Positions 53,201-64,000 of a DNA stretch of 64,000 nucleotides are shown one piece after another. Position 1 is the stretch's first letter. Each line of letters opens with the position of its first letter. The notes under the pieces were generated by a model, which saw only the letters and a list, made by a program, of their open reading frames with translations, ran no database searches and was not told where the DNA came from. This stretch comes from Caprimulgus europaeus (Eukaryota; Chordata; Aves; Caprimulgiformes; Caprimulgidae): contig OU015543.1 in NCBI GenBank assembly GCA_907165065.1, forward strand, positions 10,481,501 through 10,545,500. The letters run 5' to 3'. The position numbers and the translations under genes were made by a program.

Positions 53201-56200
53201 CACACAGTTAACAGGACTGAGGATTGATGCTGTAACCTCTACTGATGGGGAAAAAAGGACCTACTGATACCACTCAGGCTAAGGAAGAAGTGATCCCAGG
53301 ATCAAACCCCTGTAAACCTCAGTTATAACCTGTTTGAGAAGGTTTGGTGCTTGTTTCATCCAACACAGGTCAGACATGTGGAATGATGATTGGAGGGTGA
53401 TCCTGCAGACGGAGCTGTGGTAGGGGATGGACTTTTCTCAGCAGTATTTGATGCCCCAGAGAGGCCAGGCAAGATGGTGCCTCCATGTGAAACCAGAGAA
53501 CAGGGAAAATCAGTTCATAGCCAACAGCTCAGAGAGAGTGGGGTTGGTTTTTTAATGCTGGGTTTGGCACCAAAACTTAATTTGCTGATTAAAATTTTGC
53601 AAGGGGCTCAGACAGAGGAACATCATCAGGGATCCCCATCCCTCTGACACACCACGGGGAGATGCAATCCTGCCCGGTTTATGGTCCTGTTGCCTTTCAC
53701 CCCTCTGACAGAGCCCCAAGGCTTTCTGCTGTAAAGCTTGCTGCCTTCAGTACAAAGTTAATTCTCTTTGGTTCTCAACGATGCCACCATTCATAACAAA
53801 TAGTCCACGATAATAAATACCTCGGTGAGATCAAAAGGTCCTTAAACAGCCTTAATAAAAAAATAAAAATTGGAAAAAAAAAACCAGGGAAGTGCAATTT
53901 GGTTCTGTTCTTCACCACTTTTCTCCTCTTTACAGAAGGTGATGGCTACATAACTTTTACATTTCAAAGATCCACGTCTCATTGCACGTAGAGAGGCAGG
54001 CTGAGTGCTTTGTGTTTTCCATAGTTTTGTCCGGTGTTGTCCCACTAAGCAACCTCCTGCCAATGGAAAGGGATTTCTCCCTTTGCCTGCTGACAGCATG
54101 TTCACTTTGAAAGCGAGAGTTGACTGCTTCTTAATTAGTGCTGTCATGAGCTGGTCACTAAGGGCTGGGAGTCTGGTGAAGGAGCTCTGCTCTTCGCTCC
54201 TACTCGTGGCTGGTGTGTCCTGGGGATGCGAATCCAGCCCAGCCTCAGCTGTGACCACCAGCAGCTCCCGGGGATTCTCCTAATGGCCCCATTGAAAGCA
54301 TGAAACACAGCTCAGAAGCCTCACAAATAAATGCAGGGCACTTTGGAAAAAGAGCAGAGACTGGTATGATATAAAGGAGAGTTTCCTTTCAGACCCCAGG
54401 TGCCTTGAGGTGCTTTGCAAAATAACGTTTTAGGGGCCTGCCAGTTTGGGTTTTGCTGTTGCAATTCTGCTTGTGAAGCCACTTGCCCAAATACTGCTCA
54501 ACCATGCAGAAGAAACCAACCAAATAACAAAAAAAACAAACCCCAAACCCATTAAACTCCAAAGAATATATATCACCTATTGGCAGAAGAACGTGTGAAA
54601 TTATTACTGTCACTAGTATTAGTTTTTAATACAAAAGCACCTAAAAAGAACCCTAGGCCAGGTGGTGCACTGTGGTATGTGCTCTACAAACCACAGCAAA
54701 TGATGGCACTGTAAAATGACAACAGTGTCATCTCCAGCCCTGTGTTCCATCACCATCCTGTTCCATCCATGGAGTAAAATAAAGCAATTCCACCAGCCAC
54801 CACGCCTTTCACAACCAGACAAGTGGATGTGTCTAATGCTTCCTAAAATTCCTACCTTATTTTTGCTTAAACAATATTTCATCTCAAAAGTATTAACAGT
54901 CAATAAAGATGGAGACTTTTTGACCAGACTCCATTGCAGTCAGCATCTCTCCATCTCCCATAGTGCAGATTCCCATCTGATTGCTGGGCTTACAGACACA
55001 CAGATTTTCCTTTGTGTGTTGGTTTGAATCCACACAAAATACAGGATAAATTTCCTTTGAAGAAAGTGGGAAAGCAGTATGGCAACAAGCCTAGGTAGGT
55101 ATTGAGTTACTTTCTGTAATTCATATTTTCTCTAATGAGAGGCTTGCAAGAAAGATATTCCTCTGGTTGCTCTTCAAGTTAGACAGGTAGAACAACCAGA
55201 ACTCCAGGTATATGTAATCTTGAGATGGCTTTGAACCAGCTCCCAGGATATGAGCACTCCTGAACTTTAAAGGTATTTAGATCCAAATCTGCATCTATGC
55301 TTTGTGGTTGACCATTTATCCCACTCTCCCACCACATTATGTATATATATATATGTATTTTTTCCAACAACAACCCAGATGAAAACATGAGATGTTAACA
55401 ACTTTTGACTTCAATGCAATTGTTGGCATCTAAGTTTACTGACTTACATTTGTAGAAAGGAGAGGATTTACACAAATGTGCCAAGCATATGACTTGCAGC
55501 ATTTTCCTGACAATGTAACTCCCTCTTGCAGATTATCCCAGCTTAAAACAGTTAGAAAAATCAAATAAAATACAGGAATACAGTAGGAACACACGTAGTA
55601 GATGCAATAGCTGGTGTGATTCCTGTGCCAGAGCACTTTATGAAATCCTTTTTCTTTTGGTGTGCTAGGATCAGCATGGCAACTTCCTAGGGCTTGAGAC
55701 ATGCTCCAATACGAGACTGGAGACAAGGATCCTGAACCAGTATAGGATTCCTAGACATGAGGTTGACACCCTCCTGAGAAAATCAGAATTTCAATGAATT
55801 TATCAAGAGGTTTTCAGGTGAGGAGGGAGGGTAATAAAGGTACAGAGCTCAAGCCAAAGGAGCTCCCCAAATGCAGCCCAATGACTTGCAGATCTCAGAT
55901 GAGAACAATTCTTTTAATCTCTTAATGGCATTTCAAATTTATTACTCTATGGAGTGATTGCAGATCCCTTGGGTAGGTTGTACCTGCATAGCTACACCTG
56001 CCTGTGCTAGCCACGTCATGGCTTTCTGCTCCCTGGCTGAATAAGTTTGCAAATATCCCGCCCTGAACCTTTCTATGAATTCAAACAATTAGTTCCCATG
56101 AATTCCTCGTGGGTGCAACTTTGAAGTTTTCCTTTTGTGAGCATCAGGGTCATTAAGAGTCATTCATGGCAGCGACTGCGGGAAAGAAGTTGGGATTCAG

Positions 56201-59200
56201 AGAGGCATGGACAGTCAAGGTCTAATTTGTAGACCTGATAATCACTCAGAAGAAAGTGTCCCACAGGATTTTGTGGCATCACTTGTGATGCTTTCACAGT
56301 GGTTATGTATTACAAGAGTGGACAATGGGATCTCTAAAATCTTGTAGGTCTTTTATATCTACATTTACATTTTCAATAGGCTTTAAAAAGACAAGAACTT
56401 GCACTAATTTTCTCTCTCAATGAGAGAAGCACCCATGAAACTACAAGCTAAATTTGACCCTTGAGCTAAATTTGGTGGCTCTCACAACCTGGAAAGCCTA
56501 GGCTGTGCTAACAGGGGGAAAAAAAAAATCTTGGAAGAGGAACTTTTCCTTCTTTTGAAGTCAGAATGGATTTGCAAGGGTCTTAAGTGATGAGGGGACA
56601 GTTTTAAGTAGAGGGGATATGTGTATAATTTTAACCATGTAAATAGTCCTTTGCAGCCTGGGAATCTTCAGAGTTTTCAAAGCTTTAAGAAGTTGGCACT
56701 GCATACTTGTTAAAATCAGTTTAACCACTTGCCAAGAGGTTTAAAGAAAGACGAAACCTATTTTGCATGAATAGTAATATTACTCTGATGAATTTAGTTA
56801 TACTAATGGGAGAGCTTAAAGAATATGCTCCTGCCCATGATGGATTTTTTTTTTTTTTAAGGCAAATAATAAGGTTCTGGAGGGTGTAACCTAAAATAGA
56901 CATTTCATAAAAGATTCATCCTTGAACAAAAATGTCATGAAAGCATGAAATGAAAAATAGACGACAATCAGAATTCCTCTTGAAGTGCTTTGTAGTAATT
57001 ATTTTAAAAAATCCTCACAAAAGACTCTTTTCAATTGCAGAATAGCAAGTGAGGTCTGTATGGTTCAAGGCCAAATAATTTGTGCAGTGGAAAAAACAGC
57101 TTCAGTTCTTTAGTTCTGATGTAAGGTATTTTAAATGGGCATGTGCTTCAATTATTGCTTTCTTTTCCCCAGCTTCTGTGGGACATGAATTACCCACAGA
57201 TAAACCCCCTGCTCTGCAAAGTGAAGGCCAACATCATTTACAGCTCTAATGCCCCTGATTCCACAGTGACACCAAGCATCACAGCCTTCAGATAAGGATC
57301 AGGGGGCTTGTGGTACCGTGTATGGGGCTGGAGACCCCTCTTTGCCAGTCCCCAGCTGGTCCAGTCATGCTGGTGGATGGAGCCTGCTCCTGGCTGACTT
57401 AGAGTAGACTGGGTTGGGAAAGTTGGACTCTTTCCTCTCTCCTGTCTCCTCTGTGTGCCAGTTGCACCCCACAGACCCCACAACCAGCTCTTTGCTCTTC
57501 CAGCACGCTGCTGGAGGGTCAAAGGAGGCTGTGGAGCAGGGGGAGTGCTCCACTTCCAGCCCTGGTGCTCCTTGTTGCTGCAAGAAGGAAGCCATGAAAG
57601 CAGCTTCTCCCCAGCTCTGGGAAAGGGTGTCATGGAGGGAAAGATGGGACCAGCACAGATGCTTAAGAACCAGACACAGACAGCTAGATACAATTATGGT
57701 GTCTCCCCGTCTCTATCAGGTGGGGGCATCTAATGACAACACTACTGATATCACCTTTAGATATCACTTTAACTGACTGCCATGGTGTAAACACATCATC
57801 ACCATCATGGTGACAGTTCTTCTCCCGATGAGGACATTTTCCTATGATGGATTTACACCTTTAACTCATTTGAATCATAAATATAATCTGGAAAGCATCA
57901 GCAACTGAAGGACCAGCCAGGATTTGGCCCGTATCAAAGCAATACCACCATGAGGCAGATACACATCTCTTTCCTACCTCAGGCCTTAGTGGTGGCCCAA
58001 GTGGAAGCTGATGGGAGTGATAAATGTATGAGATAACCCTCAAATAGTACCAAAAGCCCAACAGTCAGCTGAACCTACTGCACTTCCCCTTGGAAACAGG
58101 CCTGTTCCTGCCTCTTTGGGGTTTTTTGTAGTGATGCCCAAGCACCACAAATGGGTGAGAATCAGTCAGTAGCCCGCTGGCACGTTGGCAAGCGCTCACC
58201 AGTGTCTCGACATGCAGGGTCCTGCTCAGCAGAGAAGGATGGTGAAGGGTAGAGCGAGCCAGGCTTGGCTGCCGACATCTCCCACCCATCCTTCCCCATC
58301 ACCCAGGGCTATTTCACACTGTCTGAGCTCACCTTCCTTTCATCTCTTTATTTTCCCTTTTTGTGTCTTGTGCAGGAAAAAGACATTTCTCGAGCTGCCA
58401 AAACCCAGCCTTGTTCTACTGGTGGGTCTGGATGAGACATCTGCACCATGGGGAGCAGGCATGGACCTTGGGTACAGCTGTGATTTCCCAGCTCCTTAGC
58501 AGGGACGAGTCACTTGCACATCCAGGGCACGACTGGTTCCCATCCTAGAACGTGCCCATGTCTCTGCCGAGCACCAAGACATCCCAGCCACCACAAGTGG
58601 CCATTTCTCTCCATTTGGGGGGCTGCTGAGCAGTGCAGGATCAGTCCCCATGGAGAAGAGGAGTGGGCAGGGCAAGACAAAGGGTTGACACTGCTGGTGG
58701 TATGTCCAAATATTGATGTATTTTAATGTATGCAGCTTCTACTTGTGCCCGCCTCGCCCGGCATAGCCAGCCTCACGCCTCAGCGTCCCTGAAACGTGGG
58801 CGACAGGGACATCATTCTTCACTCAAACAATAGTGACTTGTTCACATCTCGACACCAGGCTGGTAAAACTCTGCATTTTCAAGTGTGTTTGAGTTGGGGC
58901 TTAGCTAAACAAAACTCATTTTCTAAGGCGGGCCGAGGGATTCTCACAAGCTCTACAAACCTCCACGGCCCCAGCTCAGATCTGCTCCCCGCCGTCCTTT
59001 CCCCTCTCATTCCTTGCTTATGCTGTTCACCCCTTTGGCAATTCTAATTTTGCACTGAAAATCCTCCTGGTCCTTCTTAAACCTAGGGCTGACCCACGTT
59101 TAAGATGGCAGTGTTTGAAGCAGAACATAGTCCCCACCAGAAGATTTTAATTTTAAGCTAACTGCTGCGCTTTGTTTCCAAATGCTTTATTTAAAATTGC

Positions 59201-60231
59201 TTCAATGTGTAGCTTTCTGAAAAAAATATTTTCCTTTTTCTGAGGTTTTTTCTGGCTTTGGATTTTTCCCTCCTGATTTTTAGGACTTTTTTTTTCTTTT
59301 TTTCCCAAGGAAATACTACACCCCGAACCAGATCTCCTCCAAACTGCCTCTGGACTTTCCCGCTGATGCATAACCTCTCTGTGCCTCAGTTTACATAGGT
59401 GTAAAAACCCAGGGAGCATCATTTCCCTGCCTCAAAGAAGTAGGGTGAAACTTAATTAAACTAACTAATGCCTACAAAGGGATCCCGTATCCTCAGGTGG
59501 ACAATCTATATGGAAAAGGCACTTCTAAGAGAGCGCTATAAGCACTTTGAGATGAAGCTTATAACAACAGGAGATCACAGGGACTTGGCTGGGCTCCTCC
59601 TCCTCCAGCACTAGCACGGTCTGTGCATCTGTTTCCCTCGAGGGATTTGTTCAGAGCCTGTGGAAAGAGAGCACGGAGAGGAGCAGGTCCCTGCTCTCAC
59701 CCCCTTGGATGCTCCTTGGCAGGGGACGTGGGACCAAACAAGGGTGGCAAGTGCAAGGAGGTCTGAGCTTGGCTTGGTGGAGCTCCTGGGCTGGTGCTGG
59801 ACAGCTTGAGAAGCAGACTCTGAGTCTCCCTTTCCTCCAAACCCCCTTCAAAAACCTTGGAAATGAATGAAATGCAGCAGTCCTGAGATGTGACAGCAAG
59901 AGAAGCGCTTACGATCAAGGAGGAGCAAGAGCTGGTGAAAGCAGCAAGGTGCTCAGCCTGGGTTTAAGGCAACTCCTTTCCTAAGGTAGTGAGGGAAGAG
60001 ATGTGAGATGGTGCAAGTCCTGGAGAGGGACTGGGGACCATGCTGGAGCCTCCAGGAAGGAAGAGGTGACCCAACCAGCCTCTGCTGGCGGGCAGGGCCA
60101 TGCAACCTGGTACAAGCCCTGCCTGGGGGCTGTGCTGCACCCATACCCCAGCACCCTTGGGGAGACACCACTGCATCCTTGGACCTGAGGGAAAAACAGC
60201 CGTGCTGTCACCGGTGCCTCGGTCTGCACCA
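53201..60231. other. Intergenic DNA, no gene seen
   Basis: This 7-kb stretch shows no supported exon, RNA gene or young transposon. It is AT-rich from about 53.7 to 57.2 kb, with a TA run at 55,338-55,353, and GC-richer from 57.2 to 60.2 kb. The low repeat content could reflect conserved non-coding sequence, but this cannot be judged without comparison. Confidence 0.45.
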
Positions 60232-60294
60232 AGTATTGGTATGGTTGGACTTGATGATATTGAGGGTCTTTTCCAACCAAAGGATTCTATGATC
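60232..60294 (+). mobile_element. CR1 LINE fragment (3' tip)
   Basis: Plus-strand CR1 3' end: GTATGGTTGGACTTGATGATA, GGTCTTTTCCAACC, then GATTCTATGATC. Only about 60 bp are present. A 227-codon minus-strand open frame runs across it and is therefore not a gene. Confidence 0.88.
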
Positions 60295-61339
60295 ATGGGT
60301 GGACAGTCCAGTGAAGAACAAGCCAAGGTTCTGCATCGCTGTTGAGTTTTAAAGGGTTTGCTCCTCCCCTTGCAATGGGTTTTTGGAGAAGGCTGTTGCG
60401 CTTCACTCCATGGCTCTCTGATCTGTTGGATACCACCACCACCCTCAGTCTCCTCTTCCTCCTGATGCATCAGGTAACTCTTCCCAGGGGAAGTTAACTG
60501 TGTTAATATGTATGAACACAACCCAAAAGCCAAAAAAACCCCAAAGGTTACATTCTCTGAGAGACAACAACATACCTGCCACTCTCCCTGAGCAAACCTG
60601 TGCTGCCTACGTGATAAACACAAGCCTGGGACTCTTTGCAAGTACAAGTAAATGCATATTTCATTACTGTGACATTCCAGCCACCTACGACAAAAATAAT
60701 TAATGACTGCTTAATGGCCCCATTTTTTTTTTTTAAGCATATGAATAGATTAAACTTTTTTTCCCCAGTGAAAAGGAAAAGCTATAGATCATCTTGAGCT
60801 GGAACAAATAGATATTATATCATTCACTCTTATATATTTATCTCAGTCAGTAATTTCTGAATGACCAAAATAACCTTAACAAGTGCTGTATTTTCCCTCA
60901 ATGTTTCCAGAGGTGATATTCTACATTCTTCAGGCAGAAGAAAACACTATTTTTGGTTTAAATCAGTTTCAGGAGATGCCAGTGGAAAAGGAAGTTAAAA
61001 CAACCCCAGGTAACAGAAGCTGTCTGTGGCCATCAACATGCACCAGCTATCAGCATCCACCAGTACCTGCAGTGACCCCATTCCTGAACAGCTGGATCCA
61101 TGACAAGAGTGGTTGGGCTGCCACAGGATGAAAAATGTTGTTGTAGACACAAGACACCATATTTACAGTTAGATGGGAGCATTGCACGTGCTGCACATAG
61201 TATTGCATTCTTCTCTCAATGGACATCATTGCCAAGAGAGACTTTGCCATGGCTGCTAAAGTCCATGGGTGTGAGCACTTTTTTTTTGTGCCATTGAGCT
61301 GGAAGTGGTGCAGCACATGTTCACCAAAGCTCAGCTGCC
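60295..61339. other. Intergenic DNA, no gene seen
   Basis: AT-rich around 60,650-60,900. The segment 61,090-61,340 directly upstream of the next CR1 is unassigned. Confidence 0.45.
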
Positions 61340-61548
61340 TGGGAAAGAAATTCTTTCCTGTAAGGGTGGTGAGACACTGGCCCAGGTTGGCCAGAGAAGC
61401 TGTGGCTGCTCCTCCCTGGAAGTGTTCTCGGCCAGGTTGGATGAGCCTTTGAGCAACCTGGTCTAGTGGAAGGTGTCCCTGCTGATGGCAGGGGGGTTGG
61501 GACTGGATGAGCTTTAAGGTCTCTTCCAACTCAAACCATTCTATGATA
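61340..61548 (+). mobile_element. CR1 LINE, 5'-truncated copy
   Basis: The plus-strand CR1 tail translates as GKKFFPVRVVRHWPRLAREA and then [16 protein letters not shown] before the stop. Its 3' end reads GGTGTCCCTGCTGATGGCAG, GCTTTAAGGTCTCTTCC and ATTCTATGAT. It shares its subfamily with the minus-strand copy at 6.9-7.2 kb. Confidence 0.93.
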
Positions 61549-64000
61549 AAAACCTAAAACACTGCACAAGCAATTAGAGACTGACCAAAATGAGTGCAGG
61601 AATAGGAGCAGCCCTGCATCCAGAAACCCCTCGTGCTTTCCTCCCTTCTACAGGCCAAGTACCCACCATGAACCAGTGAGGATGCTACGCAGCAAATCCA
61701 AACAGCAGAAGCTGTGGAAGGAGGAGCAGCAGGACCACTGCCACATCTAAGCATTCAGGAAACCACTGCCATACACAAAGAATTGCTTTGTAAGAAGCCT
61801 GAAGGAGTTCAGTTTGTTTCCTGAATTCAGGAACCTCAGGTTTCCCATACTGGGGCTTTACTCTGCCTTGTCAGCTTAACACTTCCCACTGTCCTCGAGT
61901 GACAGCAAAACCCTTAGAGCCTCTGGCTTCCCTCTCTGGCCTTTTAAGAGACACATCAACTAGAGTTTTCCCACGTTCCTTGGACTCTGGTGTTTTCTTT
62001 CTTAATTTTTCAGTCCACCTCATGTGATTTAGGCAAGATCTGAGCCAGCCGTATGGAAGAGCTCAGGAAATCCCTGCATCTCTGTGCCAGGCCAGCACGT
62101 GTCTGCTGATGGAGAATCAGATCAGAAGTATCTGAGGTGCACTAGTTATTGTTAGGTGCTGCAGGTTTATTGCTGAGCGTTGCTACAATATTTATGAAGT
62201 GGTTTGCATTCCTGTGCTAGACTGACACTTTTTGAGAAGTCATAAACAAATCATCTTTTCAAGTGGAATTTAAAGCTGTTTTGCAGCGTTGTGTTCTCTA
62301 ACAGCCCCATCATTTTTAAGGCAGCAACGTCCAAAGTTCAAGTCCTGCAACTGCATTTACTACTCCTTTATTACCATTAGCAGTAGTGTAACTCAGCTGG
62401 AGAACAGGTCTAGATCCCATCTCACCACCAGTACCACATCCATCCACCCTTTTCACAAGCTCTGGTTTTAAGCTAGGCTGTATTTCCCCTGACTGGCTCT
62501 ATTTGGGAAGGTATTTCAGGACCTTATTTCCCTGAAGGCTACAAACACCTTCTACATTTCATTTTACACTTGCAGAGTGAATTTGTACATTTTCCCTACG
62601 GATTCCTGGAGCATTTAATGGCAAAGATAGCCAGGGCACAAGTGCCTGGGATCGGCTGTGCTCTCCAAGCACATCCTAACCTCTCCCTATCAATTTTCAC
62701 ACTGCCTGCTCTTTCAATCTGCATTTTCCTCAATTTACTGCTCTGCCCCCAATTCCACTCTTCCCTTCAGTTCCTACTGAGCAGGATGGAGACCTGGTGC
62801 TGCTTTGCTAATTTTCAGCCAGCTCCAAAACTGGACATAAGAAACACATGCATGAGCTCAAGCACCATTGAGCAGTCTCAGCTCTTAGCTTCAAATACAA
62901 GGTGAGCCTCACTGGAAAGTTAAAGCTGGCAAGAAGCTCTTAAAAGGCATTTAAAAAGTAAAATACAAACTTCAAACAGCCACCATGGAGATGAAATTTT
63001 CAAGTGACAGCTTAAACTGTCGAACTATTTATTGCCTTCCATTGGCCACCTTCAGCACGTCACCCATTGCACTAACGGCCCTCCTGTTATTAACCATGGA
63101 TTTCATGGTCATTAACTCGAGTTCAACAAGTCACAGATGACTTTATTAGGCATGACTTTGATAATCACCATTTTAATTGCACAAGCTGTCCTCTATGCCC
63201 ACCCTTGAACACAAGCTATTTTTAAATTGAAGCTGCATGAACGTTCCTTTCTATTGGACATCTCACCATCCTGTCCCGTGGGGCACTTCGCCAGCAAAAG
63301 AAACTAAATAGTTCAGGGTAAGAGCTTCTCCATTCCTGTGTTGCTTTGAGGTACAAGCCACATCTGATAAGGCAGAAGGGAGACCACAAGAACCACTTTC
63401 TGCTCAAGGTTTTAATAAAAAGTCTAACGGAGAAAGGAGGGGAGATGGGACTCAGTCGATGGACAGGATCAGGCTCATGGCCACCAAGTCCAACAGCTGG
63501 TCAACAACACAGAACAAACTTATCTGCTTCAAAAAAAATACAGGAAAAAAAGTCTTTGACAAGCAATTGTGTAGCAAGTGGCTGTGCCTACCCTACAGAG
63601 GTAGCACAAGCAGGTTGCACCAGGAGTAAACACCACATTGACATTTCTAAAGCATAAACTGTCCTGCTGCAAACTCCCCTCTCCTTACACCGTTACATAA
63701 CCACAAAGTATTGTGTCCGAGATAGGCAAATCAACCCTCTTGGCTGGTAGAAGTGATCCTCTCTTCAAAGAGAACATGGTTTAAAATTAAAACTGAAGTG
63801 AGACCTATGCTAGTCATGCACTTGGCCATCAGCTTTGGCCAATGCCTCAAGTACAAAGCGTCATCTCCCTCCATGTCACCATCGTTAACAGAGCACAACC
63901 GTTCTTATTGCTCAGCCTCTCTGGGTAAGAGGTTCCCTCCCCATCACCCATCCAGCTCTTCAAACACCAACTCTTACAGACCTGGATTTCCACACAAATA
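61549..64000. other. Intergenic DNA, no gene seen
   Basis: No supported gene, RNA or transposon to the end of the window. RGS9, the usual neighbour beyond the AXIN2 3' end in vertebrates, was not recognised on either strand. Confidence 0.5.

Noticed and set aside
58362-58499. Acceptor-like TCTTGTGCAG followed by an open segment
   Set aside because: It looks like an isolated exon start, but there is no matching donor, no partner exon nearby and no protein similarity I can recognise.
59964-60647. Minus-strand open frame of 227 codons
   Set aside because: It runs across a plus-strand CR1 tip (60,232-60,294), has no recognisable domain and has irregular composition. It is probably a chance frame.
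61090-61340. Possible LTR or other transposon remnant just upstream of the 61.3-kb CR1
   Set aside because: The minus-strand frame stays open, but I see no LTR ends, primer-binding site or polymerase motif, so it is left unassigned.

Overview
The window is nuclear DNA from a vertebrate, almost certainly a bird. Two things show this. One gene is assembled exon by exon into the Wnt-pathway scaffold AXIN2. The interspersed repeats are dominated by 5'-truncated CR1 LINE copies with the typical avian CR1 3' end (the GGTTTGGGTTGGAAGG-type motif on one strand or the other). The bird lineage cannot be named from the sequence alone.

Layout. Bases 1-11,100 are upstream intergenic DNA with four CR1 copies, three on the minus strand and one on the plus strand, and one small GC-rich patch near 6.8 kb that carries a TCF/LEF-type motif and a perfect CRE. 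Bases 11.1-13.1 kb are a GC-rich, CpG-rich promoter region. It contains a probable non-coding first exon ending at a GTGAGT donor at 12,103, possible G-quadruplex tracts, TCF/LEF motifs and an odd series of AT-rich blocks. Bases 13,213-36,737 hold the AXIN2 coding sequence on the plus strand: ten coding exons, all junctions GT-AG, with phases that join without a break into 832 residues (2,499 bp including the stop). The 3'UTR follows to about 38.56 kb. From 38.6 to 64 kb I see no coding gene. This stretch holds CR1 copies, an old degenerate CR1, a 38-bp minisatellite and a small orphan CpG cluster.

How the parts work together. AXIN2 is a limiting scaffold of the beta-catenin destruction complex and a direct Wnt/beta-catenin target in vertebrates. 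The protein read here keeps the tankyrase-binding N-terminal motif, the RGS (APC-binding) domain, the GSK3-binding helix, the beta-catenin-binding helix and the C-terminal DIX polymerisation domain. CTTTGAT-type TCF motifs lie in the promoter, intron 1 and intron 2, which fits the known negative feedback loop. In other vertebrates CEP112 and RGS9 are the neighbours of AXIN2. I could not find exons of either here, so they probably lie outside the window.

No CRISPR array, operon, prophage or intact retroviral gene is present. The points most worth a second look are the CR1 pair of the same young-looking subfamily in inverted orientation on either side of AXIN2, the AT-block mosaic inside the promoter CpG island, the two-variant 38-bp minisatellite, a 5S-rRNA-derived fossil in intron 2, and a NAGNAG tandem acceptor at coding exon 7.
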